This document shows positions 1 to 6,607 of a DNA stretch of 10,024 nucleotides, in pieces. Every line of letters begins with the position of its first letter. The stretch's first letter is position 1. Position numbers and translations under genes: made by a program. Where the stretch lies: contig JAGGWM010000173.1 in assembly GCA_021157445.1 (NCBI GenBank), positions 1 through 10,024 of the forward strand. Direction: 5' to 3'. Source of the stretch: Thermococcus sp. (GTDB taxonomy: Archaea; Methanobacteriota_B; Thermococci; Thermococcales; Thermococcaceae). The notes under the pieces are model-generated. The model saw nothing but the letters and a program-made list of their open reading frames with translations, made no database searches and had not been told where the DNA came from.

Positions 1-76
1 GGACCTCGCTATGGCCGAGCTGTTGCCCCTGCATCGCCCCCACCTTCATTAATTGGGTGGGTCCTCGCGCGGGGGC
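1..76 (-). ncRNA. GC-rich segment, possible structured RNA (partial)
   Basis: These 76 bases contain about 51 G or C, against roughly 40-45% in the rest of the window. In a hyperthermophile such islands usually mark stable RNAs. Read on the minus strand, a TATA-like element at 97-105 would place the start near base 76, exactly where the GC-rich part begins. From there the strand can fold: GCCCC (76-72) pairs with GGGGC (29-25), and CCCACC (61-56) pairs with GGTGGG (44-39) around an 11-base loop. An ACA (23-21) lies 15 bases after the upper stem, which resembles an archaeal H/ACA guide hairpin. A canonical K-loop is not evident and I recognise no target. The GC-rich sequence continues to the left edge, so the element is probably incomplete. 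No tRNA, 5S, SRP or RNase P signature was recognised. A short reading frame (ATG at 36) is a weaker alternative. Confidence 0.3.
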
Positions 77-96
77 ATTATAAATTAGTACAACCC

Positions 97-105
97 TTTA
101 TAAAT
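97..105 (-). promoter_or_regulatory. TATA-like box for the GC-rich left-edge segment
   Basis: The minus strand reads ATTTATAAA here, a good archaeal TATA box. With the usual distance of about 25 bases, transcription would start near base 76 on a G, at the boundary of the GC-rich island. The box overlaps the stop codon of the HAD gene, so it cannot serve that gene. Prediction from sequence only. Confidence 0.4.
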
Positions 106-763
106 CCTTATCTCTCAATGAACGCATCAACTGAAGAAGTTCCCTCAAGTCTCTTACATAATAATCCGCGCCCTCTACTTTTCCAAACCTCATAGCTTGC
201 ACTGTCTTAACTCCGGCTCTGTGTGCGGCTATTATATCCGAGAGGGAATCTCCCACCACAAGGGCCTCTTTTGGAGATACTCCAAGGGCATTGAGGGCTT
301 TGTTTATGAGATATGGGTCAGGCTTAACCCCATCAAGGTAGCTGTAATCTTTCCCAAAGATGACGTCGAAATATTTTTTTAGATCAAACAGCTCCAGCAC
401 GAACTCAGTACACTCCTGAGAAGCGTTGCTAACGGCAGCCATTTTTAGCCCCATGCTTTTTAAGTCCCTTAAAACATCAACATCAGGAAAAGCCTTTATT
501 AGTCCCTGCTTTGCCGCCCATTTTCTGTATTCGAGGTTTGCCTTATCTATAGCTTTCCAAAATTCCACGTGATTAACTCCCAGTGTTTCAACCCAGCTTC
601 GCGGTAGTTCACCTTTGACCATCTTTTTGTAAGTTTCAAAGTCCACACTAACGTTGAGTTTTTCTATTTCCTTCTTCCCCCACTTTTCAAACCATTCTCT
701 ATCATTGTAGTTCTCATAATAAACGAGGGTTTCATCAACGTCAAATATTAATGCCCTTGGCAT
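98..763 (-). CDS. HAD-superfamily hydrolase (phosphatase-like)
   Basis: A 221-residue protein with all four HAD motifs. Motif I is DVDET at residues 8-12 (nucleophile Asp8, acid/base Asp10), motif II is the Ser in VSNAS near residue 112, motif III is the Lys in GVKPDP, and motif IV is GDSLSD. An alpha-helical C1-type cap lies between motifs I and II, as in the subfamily IA phosphatases (phosphoglycolate phosphatase or beta-phosphoglucomutase type). It probably removes phosphate from a small cytosolic metabolite; the substrate cannot be told. The start is taken at ATG 763 because GGGGGAT lies a few bases upstream and the protein then begins MPRALIFD, as in its relatives. An in-frame ATG at 796 lies inside the C/D sRNA and has its AGGT abutting the codon, so it is less likely. 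The gene may be transcribed from the sRNA promoter, with the sRNA forming its leader. Confidence 0.88.
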   Translation of the reverse strand: MPRALIFDVDETLVYYENYNDREWFEKWGKKEIEKLNVSVDFETYKKMVKGELPRSWVETLGVNHVEFWKAIDKANLEYRKWAAKQGLIKAFPDVDVLRDLKSMGLKMAAVSNASQECTEFVLELFDLKKYFDVIFGKDYSYLDGVKPDPYLINKALNALGVSPKEALVVGDSLSDIIAAHRAGVKTVQAMRFGKVEGADYYVRDLRELLQLMRSLRDKDL

Positions 764-780
764 TCTTATCCCCCAGATAC

Positions 781-838
781 GTCTCAGATAAGCCATACCT
801 CATCATCTTTCAGCTGGTTGATCCATCATCATTGACTG
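781..838 (-). ncRNA. C/D-box 2'-O-methylation guide sRNA targeting 16S rRNA
   Basis: The minus strand carries the complete archaeal C/D architecture in order. Box C is ATGATGA (832-826), then a 12-base guide TGGATCAACCAG (825-814), box D' CTGA (813-810), box C' ATGATGA (806-800), a second 12-base guide GGTATGGCTTAT (799-788), and box D CTGA (787-784). Short flanks GTC (836-834) and GAC (783-781) can pair. The D' guide complements GGTTGATCC, the conserved start of archaeal 16S rRNA (from memory, CCGGTTGATCCTG). The D guide complements TAAGCCATGC of the same 5' domain with one G-U pair. By the fifth-base rule the predicted methylated bases are about U13 and G52 in E. coli numbering. Two neighbouring targets in one domain make chance unlikely. 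L7Ae, Nop5 and fibrillarin would be the partners. It lies 20 bases upstream of the HAD start codon. Confidence 0.87.
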
Positions 839-857
839 GGAAATATTAGGGGAGAAC

Positions 858-867
858 GAATAAAAAG
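858..867 (-). promoter_or_regulatory. TATA-like box for the C/D sRNA and HAD gene
   Basis: The minus strand reads CTTTTTATTC. A start about 25 bases downstream falls near base 838, just before box C of the sRNA. The same T-run follows the stop of the upstream dehydratase gene and could also help end that transcript. Inferred from spacing and base composition. Confidence 0.5.
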
Positions 868-894
868 TTTTGGAAAAGAGAGATGACGATTATC

Positions 895-1854
895 TTAACA
901 CTTTAGGATTTTTCTAAGGGTATCTACACTTATTCTGCAGCCGCTAATTACCAGAGCAACGTTTTTGTCCCTAAAACGTTTCAGCTCTTTTAAATAGGCC
1001 GCTACCGGAAGGGCCGCTGCTCCCTCTATAAGCATGTGGTGCTTTTCCAGCATTAAAACAATCGCCCCTGCTATTTCTTTCTCGGAGACAAGAACAAAAT
1101 CATCTACGTATCTCTTGCAGAGTTCAAAGGTTATAGAATTTTCTTCAATCCCTCCAGCCGTACCATCCGCCAACGTGGGCTTTGACTCCATTTCAATGAT
1201 TCTCCCTGCTTTTATTGAGTGGTACATAACGGCAGAATTTTCTGGTTGAACCCCGATTATTTCTACGTTTTCGGCCTTTTCCTTTAGATACCCGGCAATA
1301 CCGGAGATAAGCCCTCCTCCACCAACTGGAACTAAAACGGCATCAATTTCCTCAAGCTGTCTTTCGAGCTCAATAGCTATAGTGCCTTGACCGCCTATGA
1401 TCTTTAGGTCGTTATAAGGGGGCACATAGGTCATCCCATTTTCGTCGGCAAACTTTCGGGCGAATTCCTCTGTTTTGGCAACATCATCTCCGTAAAATCT
1501 AAGCTCCACTTTGTACTGACCTATATCTTGAACTTTTGCTTGAGAAGCGTTCTTCGGCAAAAAAACAATTCCTTTAAGACCGAGGAGTGTGGTGGCATAA
1601 GCAAACGCAACACCGTGGTTTCCGCTTGATGCAGTCACAAGTCCTTTTTTCCTCTCTTCCTCGCTTAGTGAAAGCAGCTTGTTAAACACACCCCTGATTT
1701 TAAATGAGCCTGTTACCTGAAAATTCTCAAGCTTCAAACAAACGTTAGCATTTCCTTTTTTACTCAAAAAGGGGGAATATTCTAAGGGAGTCTCCCTTAT
1801 GTACTCCCTAATTCTTTTCTCTGCTTTTAGAACTTCACTGGCAACGTCAAGCAC
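895..1854 (-). CDS. Threonine dehydratase-like PLP enzyme (threonine/serine ammonia-lyase or serine racemase family)
   Basis: A 319-residue fold-type II PLP enzyme. It has the PLP lysine in TGSFKIRG (about residue 52), the substrate loop SSGNHG (about 77-82), the glycine-rich phosphate loop GGGGLISG (about 177-184), and a Ser/Gly-rich C-terminal motif VISGC. The length fits the catalytic domain alone; there is no C-terminal ACT-type regulatory domain, so isoleucine feedback as in biosynthetic IlvA is not expected. The family removes ammonia from threonine or serine to give 2-oxo acids, or racemises serine. The GTG start lies one base after the stop of the aminotransferase gene, behind an AGGCAGGT ribosome site, so the two are co-transcribed and probably act in one pathway. 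The substrate is uncertain: a specialised beta-elimination on a hydroxy-amino acid is as possible as housekeeping threonine deamination. Confidence 0.85.
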   Translation of the reverse strand: MLDVASEVLKAEKRIREYIRETPLEYSPFLSKKGNANVCLKLENFQVTGSFKIRGVFNKLLSLSEEERKKGLVTASSGNHGVAFAYATTLLGLKGIVFLPKNASQAKVQDIGQYKVELRFYGDDVAKTEEFARKFADENGMTYVPPYNDLKIIGGQGTIAIELERQLEEIDAVLVPVGGGGLISGIAGYLKEKAENVEIIGVQPENSAVMYHSIKAGRIIEMESKPTLADGTAGGIEENSITFELCKRYVDDFVLVSEKEIAGAIVLMLEKHHMLIEGAAALPVAAYLKELKRFRDKNVALVISGCRISVDTLRKILKC

Positions 1855-1855
1855 T

Positions 1856-2983
1856 TTAACCTGCCTCCAAAGCCCTTAGAAATTCTTTGAAGCGCCTAAG
1901 TCCCTCTATCATAACTTTCGTGGGGTTTCCATAGCCGATTCTAAGATGCTTCTCTATTCCAAAGCATGATCCCGGCACAAGAAATGTGCTTTTCTCTTTT
2001 ATGAGTCTTATGGCAAGCTCTTCAGATGGGATCTCAAGGTTGTATCTCAAAAAGGCAACAGTGCCAGCTTTGGGAGGAACCCAGTCTATTAGAGGCTCTC
2101 CCCTGATCCATTCTTCAAGGAGCTTGAAGTTTGTGCGAAGTATCTGTAAATTACGATCGTATATTTTCTCCGCATGTTTGACTGCAAGAGCGGCTATCTT
2201 TTCCACAAGGATGCTGATGCTTATCGTGGTGTAATCCCGGTGGAGAATTAATTCCCTAGCAACGTCTTCGCTTGAAGTCGCAATCCATCCAAGACGTAGG
2301 CCCGTTAGAGATAATGGCTTTGAGAAAGAGCTCGTTGCTATTGCCTTGTCATAGATATCAACTATCGATGATACGTGGTCTTTGGGGTCTATGTAAAGCC
2401 CTCTGTAGGATTCATCGTTTAGGACGTAAGCCCCTGCATCCTCCGCTATCTCGGCAATTCCTTTCAGCATTTTTTCATCCAAAAGAGCTCCCGTTGGATT
2501 GTTGGGGCTGTTTATTACGATGAGCTTTGTATTTTTGTCCACAAGTTCGTTAAGCTCATCTAGGTCAGGCATCCAGTTGTTTTCTTCGTGAAGATGCCAA
2601 AACTTTACGTTAGCTCCAAATGATTCAGGAACGCCATATAGCTGTTGGTAAGTGGGAAAGATTGAGATAACAGTGTTACCGGGTTCAATCAGGCTGTAAA
2701 AAACCTGGAAGTTGGCATCTATTGCACCGTGTGTTATAAAGATGTTCTCGGGAGTTATGTTTTGATAAAACTTGCTTAAGCCCTCTTTTAGTTCTGGAAG
2801 TCCCTCAACGTATCCGTAGGTCAGTTTTAAGTCTTTGATTTTTTCAAGGAAATCTGGTTCACCTACAAATTCCAAGAATTCTCCTAAACTAAAGGGCTGT
2901 ACACACGTTTCCGCAATGTTTACCTCTACTTGATGTTCCCATTCCCCCATAAATCTTTCAACGAGAAATGGTTTGACTTTCAA
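1856..2983 (-). CDS. Class I/II PLP-dependent aminotransferase
   Basis: A 375-residue fold-type I aminotransferase. Visible motifs are YGYVEGLPELKEGL near the N-terminus, NSPNNPTG (about residues 158-165), LNDESYRGLY with the Asp and Tyr that touch PLP (about 188-197), SSFSKPLSLTGLRLGW with the Schiff-base Lys (about 222), and the Arg in HLRIGYGN near residue 350 that would hold the substrate carboxylate. All catalytic residues appear present, so it should be active. The general look (ETCVQPF near the start, single-domain size) recalls the aminotransferase branch that includes capreomycidine synthase-type enzymes, but I cannot assign a substrate. The start is TTG 2983, preceded by AAGGGTG at 8 bases and a strong TATA box. 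It heads an operon with the dehydratase-like gene, whose start lies one base after this stop. Confidence 0.87.
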   Translation of the reverse strand: MKVKPFLVERFMGEWEHQVEVNIAETCVQPFSLGEFLEFVGEPDFLEKIKDLKLTYGYVEGLPELKEGLSKFYQNITPENIFITHGAIDANFQVFYSLIEPGNTVISIFPTYQQLYGVPESFGANVKFWHLHEENNWMPDLDELNELVDKNTKLIVINSPNNPTGALLDEKMLKGIAEIAEDAGAYVLNDESYRGLYIDPKDHVSSIVDIYDKAIATSSFSKPLSLTGLRLGWIATSSEDVARELILHRDYTTISISILVEKIAALAVKHAEKIYDRNLQILRTNFKLLEEWIRGEPLIDWVPPKAGTVAFLRYNLEIPSEELAIRLIKEKSTFLVPGSCFGIEKHLRIGYGNPTKVMIEGLRRFKEFLRALEAG

Positions 2984-3016
2984 GACAAATACACCCTTCT
3001 GTAATTACGTATGTAG

Positions 3017-3026
3017 TATATATAAA
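3017..3026 (-). promoter_or_regulatory. TATA box of the aminotransferase-dehydratase operon
   Basis: The minus strand reads TTTATATATA, a near-ideal archaeal TATA box about 40 bases before the TTG start. The expected start near base 2997 gives a leader of some 14 bases that still contains the ribosome site. A perfect 8-bp palindrome, GTAATTAC at 3001-3008, sits between box and start and could be an operator. Confidence 0.65.
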
Positions 3027-3050
3027 CATTGCTTAGAAACTCTCACGTAA

Positions 3051-3066
3051 CGAAAAAGAAAAAACA
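3051..3066 (-). terminator. T-rich transcription terminator after serK
   Basis: Just beyond the serK stop codon the minus strand reads TTTTTTCTTTTTCG. Archaeal polymerase ends transcription at such T-runs, assisted by FttA, with no hairpin needed. Its position between serK and the next promoter supports separate transcripts. Confidence 0.55.
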
Positions 3067-3074
3067 AGAGAGCA

Positions 3075-3806
3075 TCAGAACAGATCTTCAAGCTTCACGT
3101 CGATTTTGTCGGGAATAAATGGTAGAACGTGTCTGGTTGTCTTTGGAGAATACACTTCTCCTCTCTTTACAAGCTCCATAACTTCTTCCTTGCTTGGAGC
3201 TTTTCTGATGAAGACATAATCGATTTCGCCCTTGTCCATATCTTCTCTCGCATCTTCCTTGAGTCCATAGTATATCAGCTCTATCTCGCCTTCGACGCTC
3301 ATTTCATCAAGTACTTTGCTGACCTTCTTTTGTTCTTCAAGTGCCCCTGGGATGACAAAGCTTTTCTCTTTGCCAATGAGGGCAAAGGCTACCTCCCCTC
3401 TTTCGGCTTTCTCTTCAGCCTCTTCGTCCTCTACTACTTCCAAACCCTCTGTCTTTAGTCTTTCCAGAACCTTGTTTAGTTCTCCTTTAAAAGCTGGATA
3501 CCATGTGTAAACTTTAACATCATCGCTGAAATAGTCGAGAATTACCGAGGGTGCCTTCTTTGCCCCAAGCTTCTCCAAGCCCGCCCATCTGTGGTGACCG
3601 TCAACGATGAGGTACATATCCTCACCGGGAACTTTTGCCAAAAGCATCGGCTTCCAGAAAACACCGGAGCCTGTTACACTTTCAATAAATGCTTCAAGCT
3701 CTTTTTGGACGAGCTGCTCGTGAGGCTTCATCTTTTCAAGCTCAATAAAAACATATTCAACTTTCTTTATCGGTATGTTGTATTTTGGGACTTTCTCAAC
3801 ACCCAT
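3075..3806 (-). CDS. serK: ADP-dependent free L-serine kinase, ParB/sulfiredoxin fold
   Basis: A 243-residue ParB-domain protein that matches SerK of Thermococcus kodakarensis (TK0378 from memory). That enzyme phosphorylates free L-serine with ADP to give O-phosphoserine and AMP, feeding cysteine synthesis and serine use. The hallmark ParB-type motif DGHHR is at residues 69-73 and Glu30 follows KPH. Both positions coincide with the residues I recall as catalytic or metal-binding in the T. kodakarensis enzyme (Glu30, Asp69), which also confirms the start. ATG 3806 is chosen because the ideal ribosome site AGGAGGTATGAT lies directly before it; an in-frame ATG at 3845 has none and lies near the transcription start. 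There is no DNA-partition context (no parA, no parS-like repeats), so older 'ParB' labels would mislead. An acidic, Glu-rich stretch lies at about residues 122-135. It stands alone with its own promoter and terminator, divergent from psmB. Confidence 0.9.
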   Translation of the reverse strand: MGVEKVPKYNIPIKKVEYVFIELEKMKPHEQLVQKELEAFIESVTGSGVFWKPMLLAKVPGEDMYLIVDGHHRWAGLEKLGAKKAPSVILDYFSDDVKVYTWYPAFKGELNKVLERLKTEGLEVVEDEEAEEKAERGEVAFALIGKEKSFVIPGALEEQKKVSKVLDEMSVEGEIELIYYGLKEDAREDMDKGEIDYVFIRKAPSKEEVMELVKRGEVYSPKTTRHVLPFIPDKIDVKLEDLF

Positions 3807-3852
3807 TTTATCATACCTCCTGATGGTTACACTATTGTAAAACATTTCATGG

Positions 3853-3860
3853 AATAAAAG
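3853..3860 (-). promoter_or_regulatory. TATA-like box of serK
   Basis: The minus strand reads CTTTTATT about 50 bases before the chosen start codon. A start near base 3832 would leave a leader of about 26 bases that includes the strong ribosome site. Prediction only. Confidence 0.5.
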
Positions 3861-3874
3861 CTTTTTCTTTTAAC

Positions 3875-3895
3875 TGCCCATCTGGGAAATGGACA
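3875..3895. repeat. Imperfect inverted repeat between serK and psmB promoters
   Basis: TGCCCAT (3875-3881) and ATGGACA (3889-3895) are inverted copies with one mismatch and a 7-base spacer. They sit between the divergent TATA boxes of serK and psmB, upstream of both. A dimeric regulator could bind here; no known archaeal operator consensus was recognised. Confidence 0.35.
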
Positions 3896-3917
3896 ACTCA
3901 TATTGCTTTGCGAAAAC

Positions 3918-3925
3918 TTTAAATA
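3918..3925 (+). promoter_or_regulatory. TATA box of psmB-FttA operon
   Basis: TTTAAATA preceded by an A-rich BRE-like stretch (CGAAAAC). The expected transcription start is near base 3948. Any psmB start codon must lie beyond that, which rules out the upstream in-frame TTG at 3903. Confidence 0.65.
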
Positions 3926-3992
3926 CTCCCTTAGTCAAACCCCCCTTGTAACATTTGTTTCTATTCTCAGGCAAAACGAATATCCTGAAGGG

Positions 3993-4616
3993 GTGTTGGC
4001 TTTGGACAAAATTAAAGGGACAACAACAGTAGGCATTGTTTGTAAGGATGGGGTAGTATTAGCTGCAGACATGAGGGCTTCACTTGGCAACATGGTTATA
4101 TCCAAGGGAGTCAGCAAAATATTCCAAATAGATGACCATCTAGCTCTAGCAGGAGCCGGGAGTGTAGGCGATATACTGGGTCTTGTAAGACTTTTAAGGG
4201 CAGAGGCAAAGCTTTACAAGGCAAGAGTGGGGAAGGAAATGAGCACAAAGGCTCTGGCAACATTAACTTCCAACATCTTAAGTGGGAGAAGATACTTCCC
4301 ATATTTTGGCTGGTTTTTAGTGGGAGGTTACGATGAAAAGCCAAGTCTTTATTCGATTGATATGAGTGGGGGAATAACTGAAGATAGATATGTTTCTGCA
4401 GGTTCTGGTATGGAGTTTGCTTACTCTGTTTTGGATAATGAATACGACGAAAAGATGAATGTTAAAAAAGGCGTTAAATTGGCCATAAAGGCTATAAACA
4501 CCGCAATAAAAAGGGATGTTTTTACTGGAGATGGTATAATGGTTGTTGTTATTACAAAAGAGGGCTATAGCGAGCTTTCTAAAGAAGAAGTCGAGAAAAT
4601 CATTAAAAAGCTTTGA
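3993..4616 (+). CDS. psmB: Archaeal 20S proteasome beta subunit (self-processing protease)
   Basis: The beta subunit of the cytosolic 20S proteasome, an N-terminal nucleophile hydrolase. Autocleavage at Gly|Thr in [10 protein letters not shown] (Thr1 at bases 4020-4022) exposes the catalytic Thr. Asp17 (AADMRAS) and Lys33 (GVSK), counted from Thr1, are present, as are the conserved [16 protein letters not shown] and RDVFTGDG segments. It should therefore be an active rather than structural subunit. The propeptide is only about 9 residues. GTG 3993 is given as start by analogy with relatives whose propeptide begins with Met-Leu; TTG 4002, six bases after AAGGGGTG, is an equally good choice. 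An upstream TTG at 3903 precedes the TATA box and is rejected. Thermococcales have two beta subunits; which one this is cannot be settled, but linkage to aCPSF1 fits the beta gene at that locus in Pyrococcus. The gap to the next gene is 17 bases. Confidence 0.93.
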   Translation: MLALDKIKGTTTVGIVCKDGVVLAADMRASLGNMVISKGVSKIFQIDDHLALAGAGSVGDILGLVRLLRAEAKLYKARVGKEMSTKALATLTSNILSGRRYFPYFGWFLVGGYDEKPSLYSIDMSGGITEDRYVSAGSGMEFAYSVLDNEYDEKMNVKKGVKLAIKAINTAIKRDVFTGDGIMVVVITKEGYSELSKEEVEKIIKKL

Positions 4617-4633
4617 TTCTAGGGGTGGTCGGT

Positions 4634-6580
4634 GTGATAAAAAGAGAAACAAACGTTGATGAAGTTCTAAAAGAAATTAGAGAGATTATTAACCAGATGG
4701 TGCCTAGAGAGACCAAGATAACTGAAATTGAATTTGAAGGGCCGGAGCTTGTTATTTATGTGAAAAATCCCGAAGTTGTAATGCAGGATGGGGATCTCAT
4801 AAAAAACCTTGCAAAGGTTCTCAAAAAGAGAATTAGTGTGAGACCTGATCCAGACGTTCTTCTCCCTCCCGAAAAAGCTGAGGAGTTGATTAAGCAAATA
4901 GTCCCGCCAGAAGCGGAAATAACGAATATAAGCTTTGATCCTTCCGTTGGTGAGGTAATAATCGAAGCTAAAAAGCCAGGACTTGTAATTGGAAAAAACG
5001 GAGAAACACTTAGAGAGATAACCCAGAAAGTTTACTGGGCACCGAAAGTTGTTAGAACTCCTCCCCTGCAGTCCCAGACCATATATTCCATTAGGGGTAT
5101 TCTGCAGTCTGAGAGCAAGGACAGAAGGAAATTCTTAAGGCAGATTGGAAGAAACATCTATAGGAAGCCGGAGCTTAAGAGTGATTGGATAAGAATAACA
5201 GGACTTGGAGGATTTAGGGAAGTCGGAAGGAGCGCTCTTCTACTCCAAACAAATGAGAGTTTCGTACTGGTTGATTTTGGTGTAAACGTTGCGGCATTAA
5301 ACGACCCTAAGAAGGGGTTCCCGCACTTTGATGCTCCGGAGTTTACCTATGTCCTTAAAGAAGGACTTTTGGATGCAATAATAATTACCCACGCACACCT
5401 TGACCACTCTGGTTTGCTGCCTTATCTCTTCAGATACAACCTATTTGACGGACCTATTTACGCAACTCCGCCTACTAGGGATTTAATGGTTCTCCTTCAG
5501 AAGGACTTCATTGAAATACAGCAGAGCAACGGTATTGATCCGCTTTATAGAATGAGGGATATAAAAGAAGTTGTCAAGCACACAATAACCCTTGACTACG
5601 GGGAGGTTAGGGATATCTCGCCAGATTTGAGACTTACTCTTCATAACGCAGGCCACATTCTCGGGTCCTCAATAGTTCATCTTCACGTTGGAAACGGCCT
5701 CCACAACATAGCAGTTACCGGAGACTTCAAGTTCATTCCAACAAGACTCTTTGAACCAGCAAATGCAAAGTTCCCAAGACTTGAGACTCTGATAATGGAG
5801 TCAACCTATGGAGGGAGTAGAGATTATCAAATGCCAAGAGAAGAAGCTGAAAAGCGGCTTATTGAGGTTATCCTCCATACAATCAAGCGTAAGGGGAAAG
5901 TTCTTATCCCTGCAATGGCCGTTGGAAGAGCTCAAGAAATAATGATAGCCCTTGAAGATTATGCAAGGGTAGGGGGCCTGGATGTTCCAATATACCTAGA
6001 CGGTATGATATGGGAGGCAACGGCAATTCATACAGCCTATCCTGAGTACTTGAGCAGAAACCTGAGAAACCAAATATTCCATGAAGGCTACAATCCGTTC
6101 TTAAATGAGATATTCAAACCGGTCGCAAATGCAAATGAGAGGAAAGATATAATAGAAAGTGAAGAGCCTGCAATAATTATAGCCTCCTCTGGCATGTTAG
6201 TAGGCGGACCAAGTGTGGAGTACTTCAAGCACCTTGCCCCAGACCCGAGGAATTCGCTAATATTCGTAAGCTACCAGGCAGAGGGGACTTTGGGCAGGCA
6301 GGTTCAAAGAGGCTTAAGGGAGATACCCACGATAGGTGAAGGCGGAAAGACAGAGGTTATTCAAGTAAACATGGAAATCCACACGATAGATGGATTTTCA
6401 GGCCACGCTGATAGAAGGGAGCTAATGAGCTATGTTGCAAGGGTAAAGCCGAGACCGGAAAGAGTAATAACAGTTCACGGAGAGCCCCAGAAATGCCTTG
6501 ACCTTGCTTCGAGCATCCACAAGAAGTTTGGTCTTTCCACAAGGGCTCCCAATAACCTCGACGCCATCAGGCTAAAGTGA
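4634..6580 (+). CDS. fttA: aCPSF1/FttA, KH-beta-CASP transcription termination ribonuclease
   Basis: A 648-residue archaeal CPSF73 homologue that cleaves nascent RNA and terminates transcription. Order of parts: N-terminal KH-like region with GKNG at about 120-123; metallo-beta-lactamase domain with HAHLDH (His253, His255, Asp257, His258), NAGH (His341) and GDF (Asp364); beta-CASP insert with ESTYGG, IIASSGMLVGGP and the closing motifs GFSGHAD (His591) and VHGE (His615). All zinc ligands seem intact, so it should be an active endo/exonuclease. The length agrees with Pyrococcus orthologues of about 650 residues. GTG 4634 is taken as start because AGGGGTGGT lies at 4621-4629; an in-frame TTG at 4613 overlaps the psmB stop and lacks a ribosome site. 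It shares the psmB transcript, a linkage I recall in other Thermococcales. It acts on chromatin-bound RNA polymerase with the U-rich terminators seen here. Confidence 0.95.
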   Translation: MIKRETNVDEVLKEIREIINQMVPRETKITEIEFEGPELVIYVKNPEVVMQDGDLIKNLAKVLKKRISVRPDPDVLLPPEKAEELIKQIVPPEAEITNISFDPSVGEVIIEAKKPGLVIGKNGETLREITQKVYWAPKVVRTPPLQSQTIYSIRGILQSESKDRRKFLRQIGRNIYRKPELKSDWIRITGLGGFREVGRSALLLQTNESFVLVDFGVNVAALNDPKKGFPHFDAPEFTYVLKEGLLDAIIITHAHLDHSGLLPYLFRYNLFDGPIYATPPTRDLMVLLQKDFIEIQQSNGIDPLYRMRDIKEVVKHTITLDYGEVRDISPDLRLTLHNAGHILGSSIVHLHVGNGLHNIAVTGDFKFIPTRLFEPANAKFPRLETLIMESTYGGSRDYQMPREEAEKRLIEVILHTIKRKGKVLIPAMAVGRAQEIMIALEDYARVGGLDVPIYLDGMIWEATAIHTAYPEYLSRNLRNQIFHEGYNPFLNEIFKPVANANERKDIIESEEPAIIIASSGMLVGGPSVEYFKHLAPDPRNSLIFVSYQAEGTLGRQVQRGLREIPTIGEGGKTEVIQVNMEIHTIDGFSGHADRRELMSYVARVKPRPERVITVHGEPQKCLDLASSIHKKFGLSTRAPNNLDAIRLK

Positions 6581-6587
6581 CCTTTAA

Positions 6588-6597
6588 TTCTTTTTTG
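6588..6597 (+). terminator. Possible T-run terminator after fttA
   Basis: TTCTTTTTTG lies in the 27 bases between the fttA stop and the next start. It resembles archaeal U-tract terminators. As no clear TATA box precedes the next gene at the right distance, termination here may be only partial and the next gene may depend on read-through. Confidence 0.35.
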
Positions 6598-6607
6598 GTG
6601 GGTGATG

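Noticed and set aside
1..22. Minus strand GGCCATAGCG resembles the start of archaeal 5S rRNA
   Set aside because: The bases after it (AGGTCC) do not follow the 5S pattern and the sequence before it is not a 5S flank; the match is too short.
764..796. N-terminal extension of the HAD protein from ATG 796
   Set aside because: It lies inside the C/D sRNA, its AGGT abuts the codon with no spacing, and the protein starting at ATG 763 has the normal family N-terminus and a proper ribosome site.
3075..3806. Chromosome-partitioning protein ParB
   Set aside because: Only the ParB catalytic-fold motif is present; there is no helix-turn-helix DNA-binding domain, parA or parS, and the match to SerK is much better.
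3807..3845. SerK extension to ATG 3845
   Set aside because: A near-perfect ribosome site directly precedes ATG 3806, and Glu30 and Asp69 take the positions recalled for T. kodakarensis SerK only with that start.
3903..3992. Longer psmB beginning at TTG 3903
   Set aside because: The TATA box at 3918-3925 lies downstream of that codon, so it would not be on the transcript; a 39-residue propeptide would also be unusual for an archaeal beta subunit.
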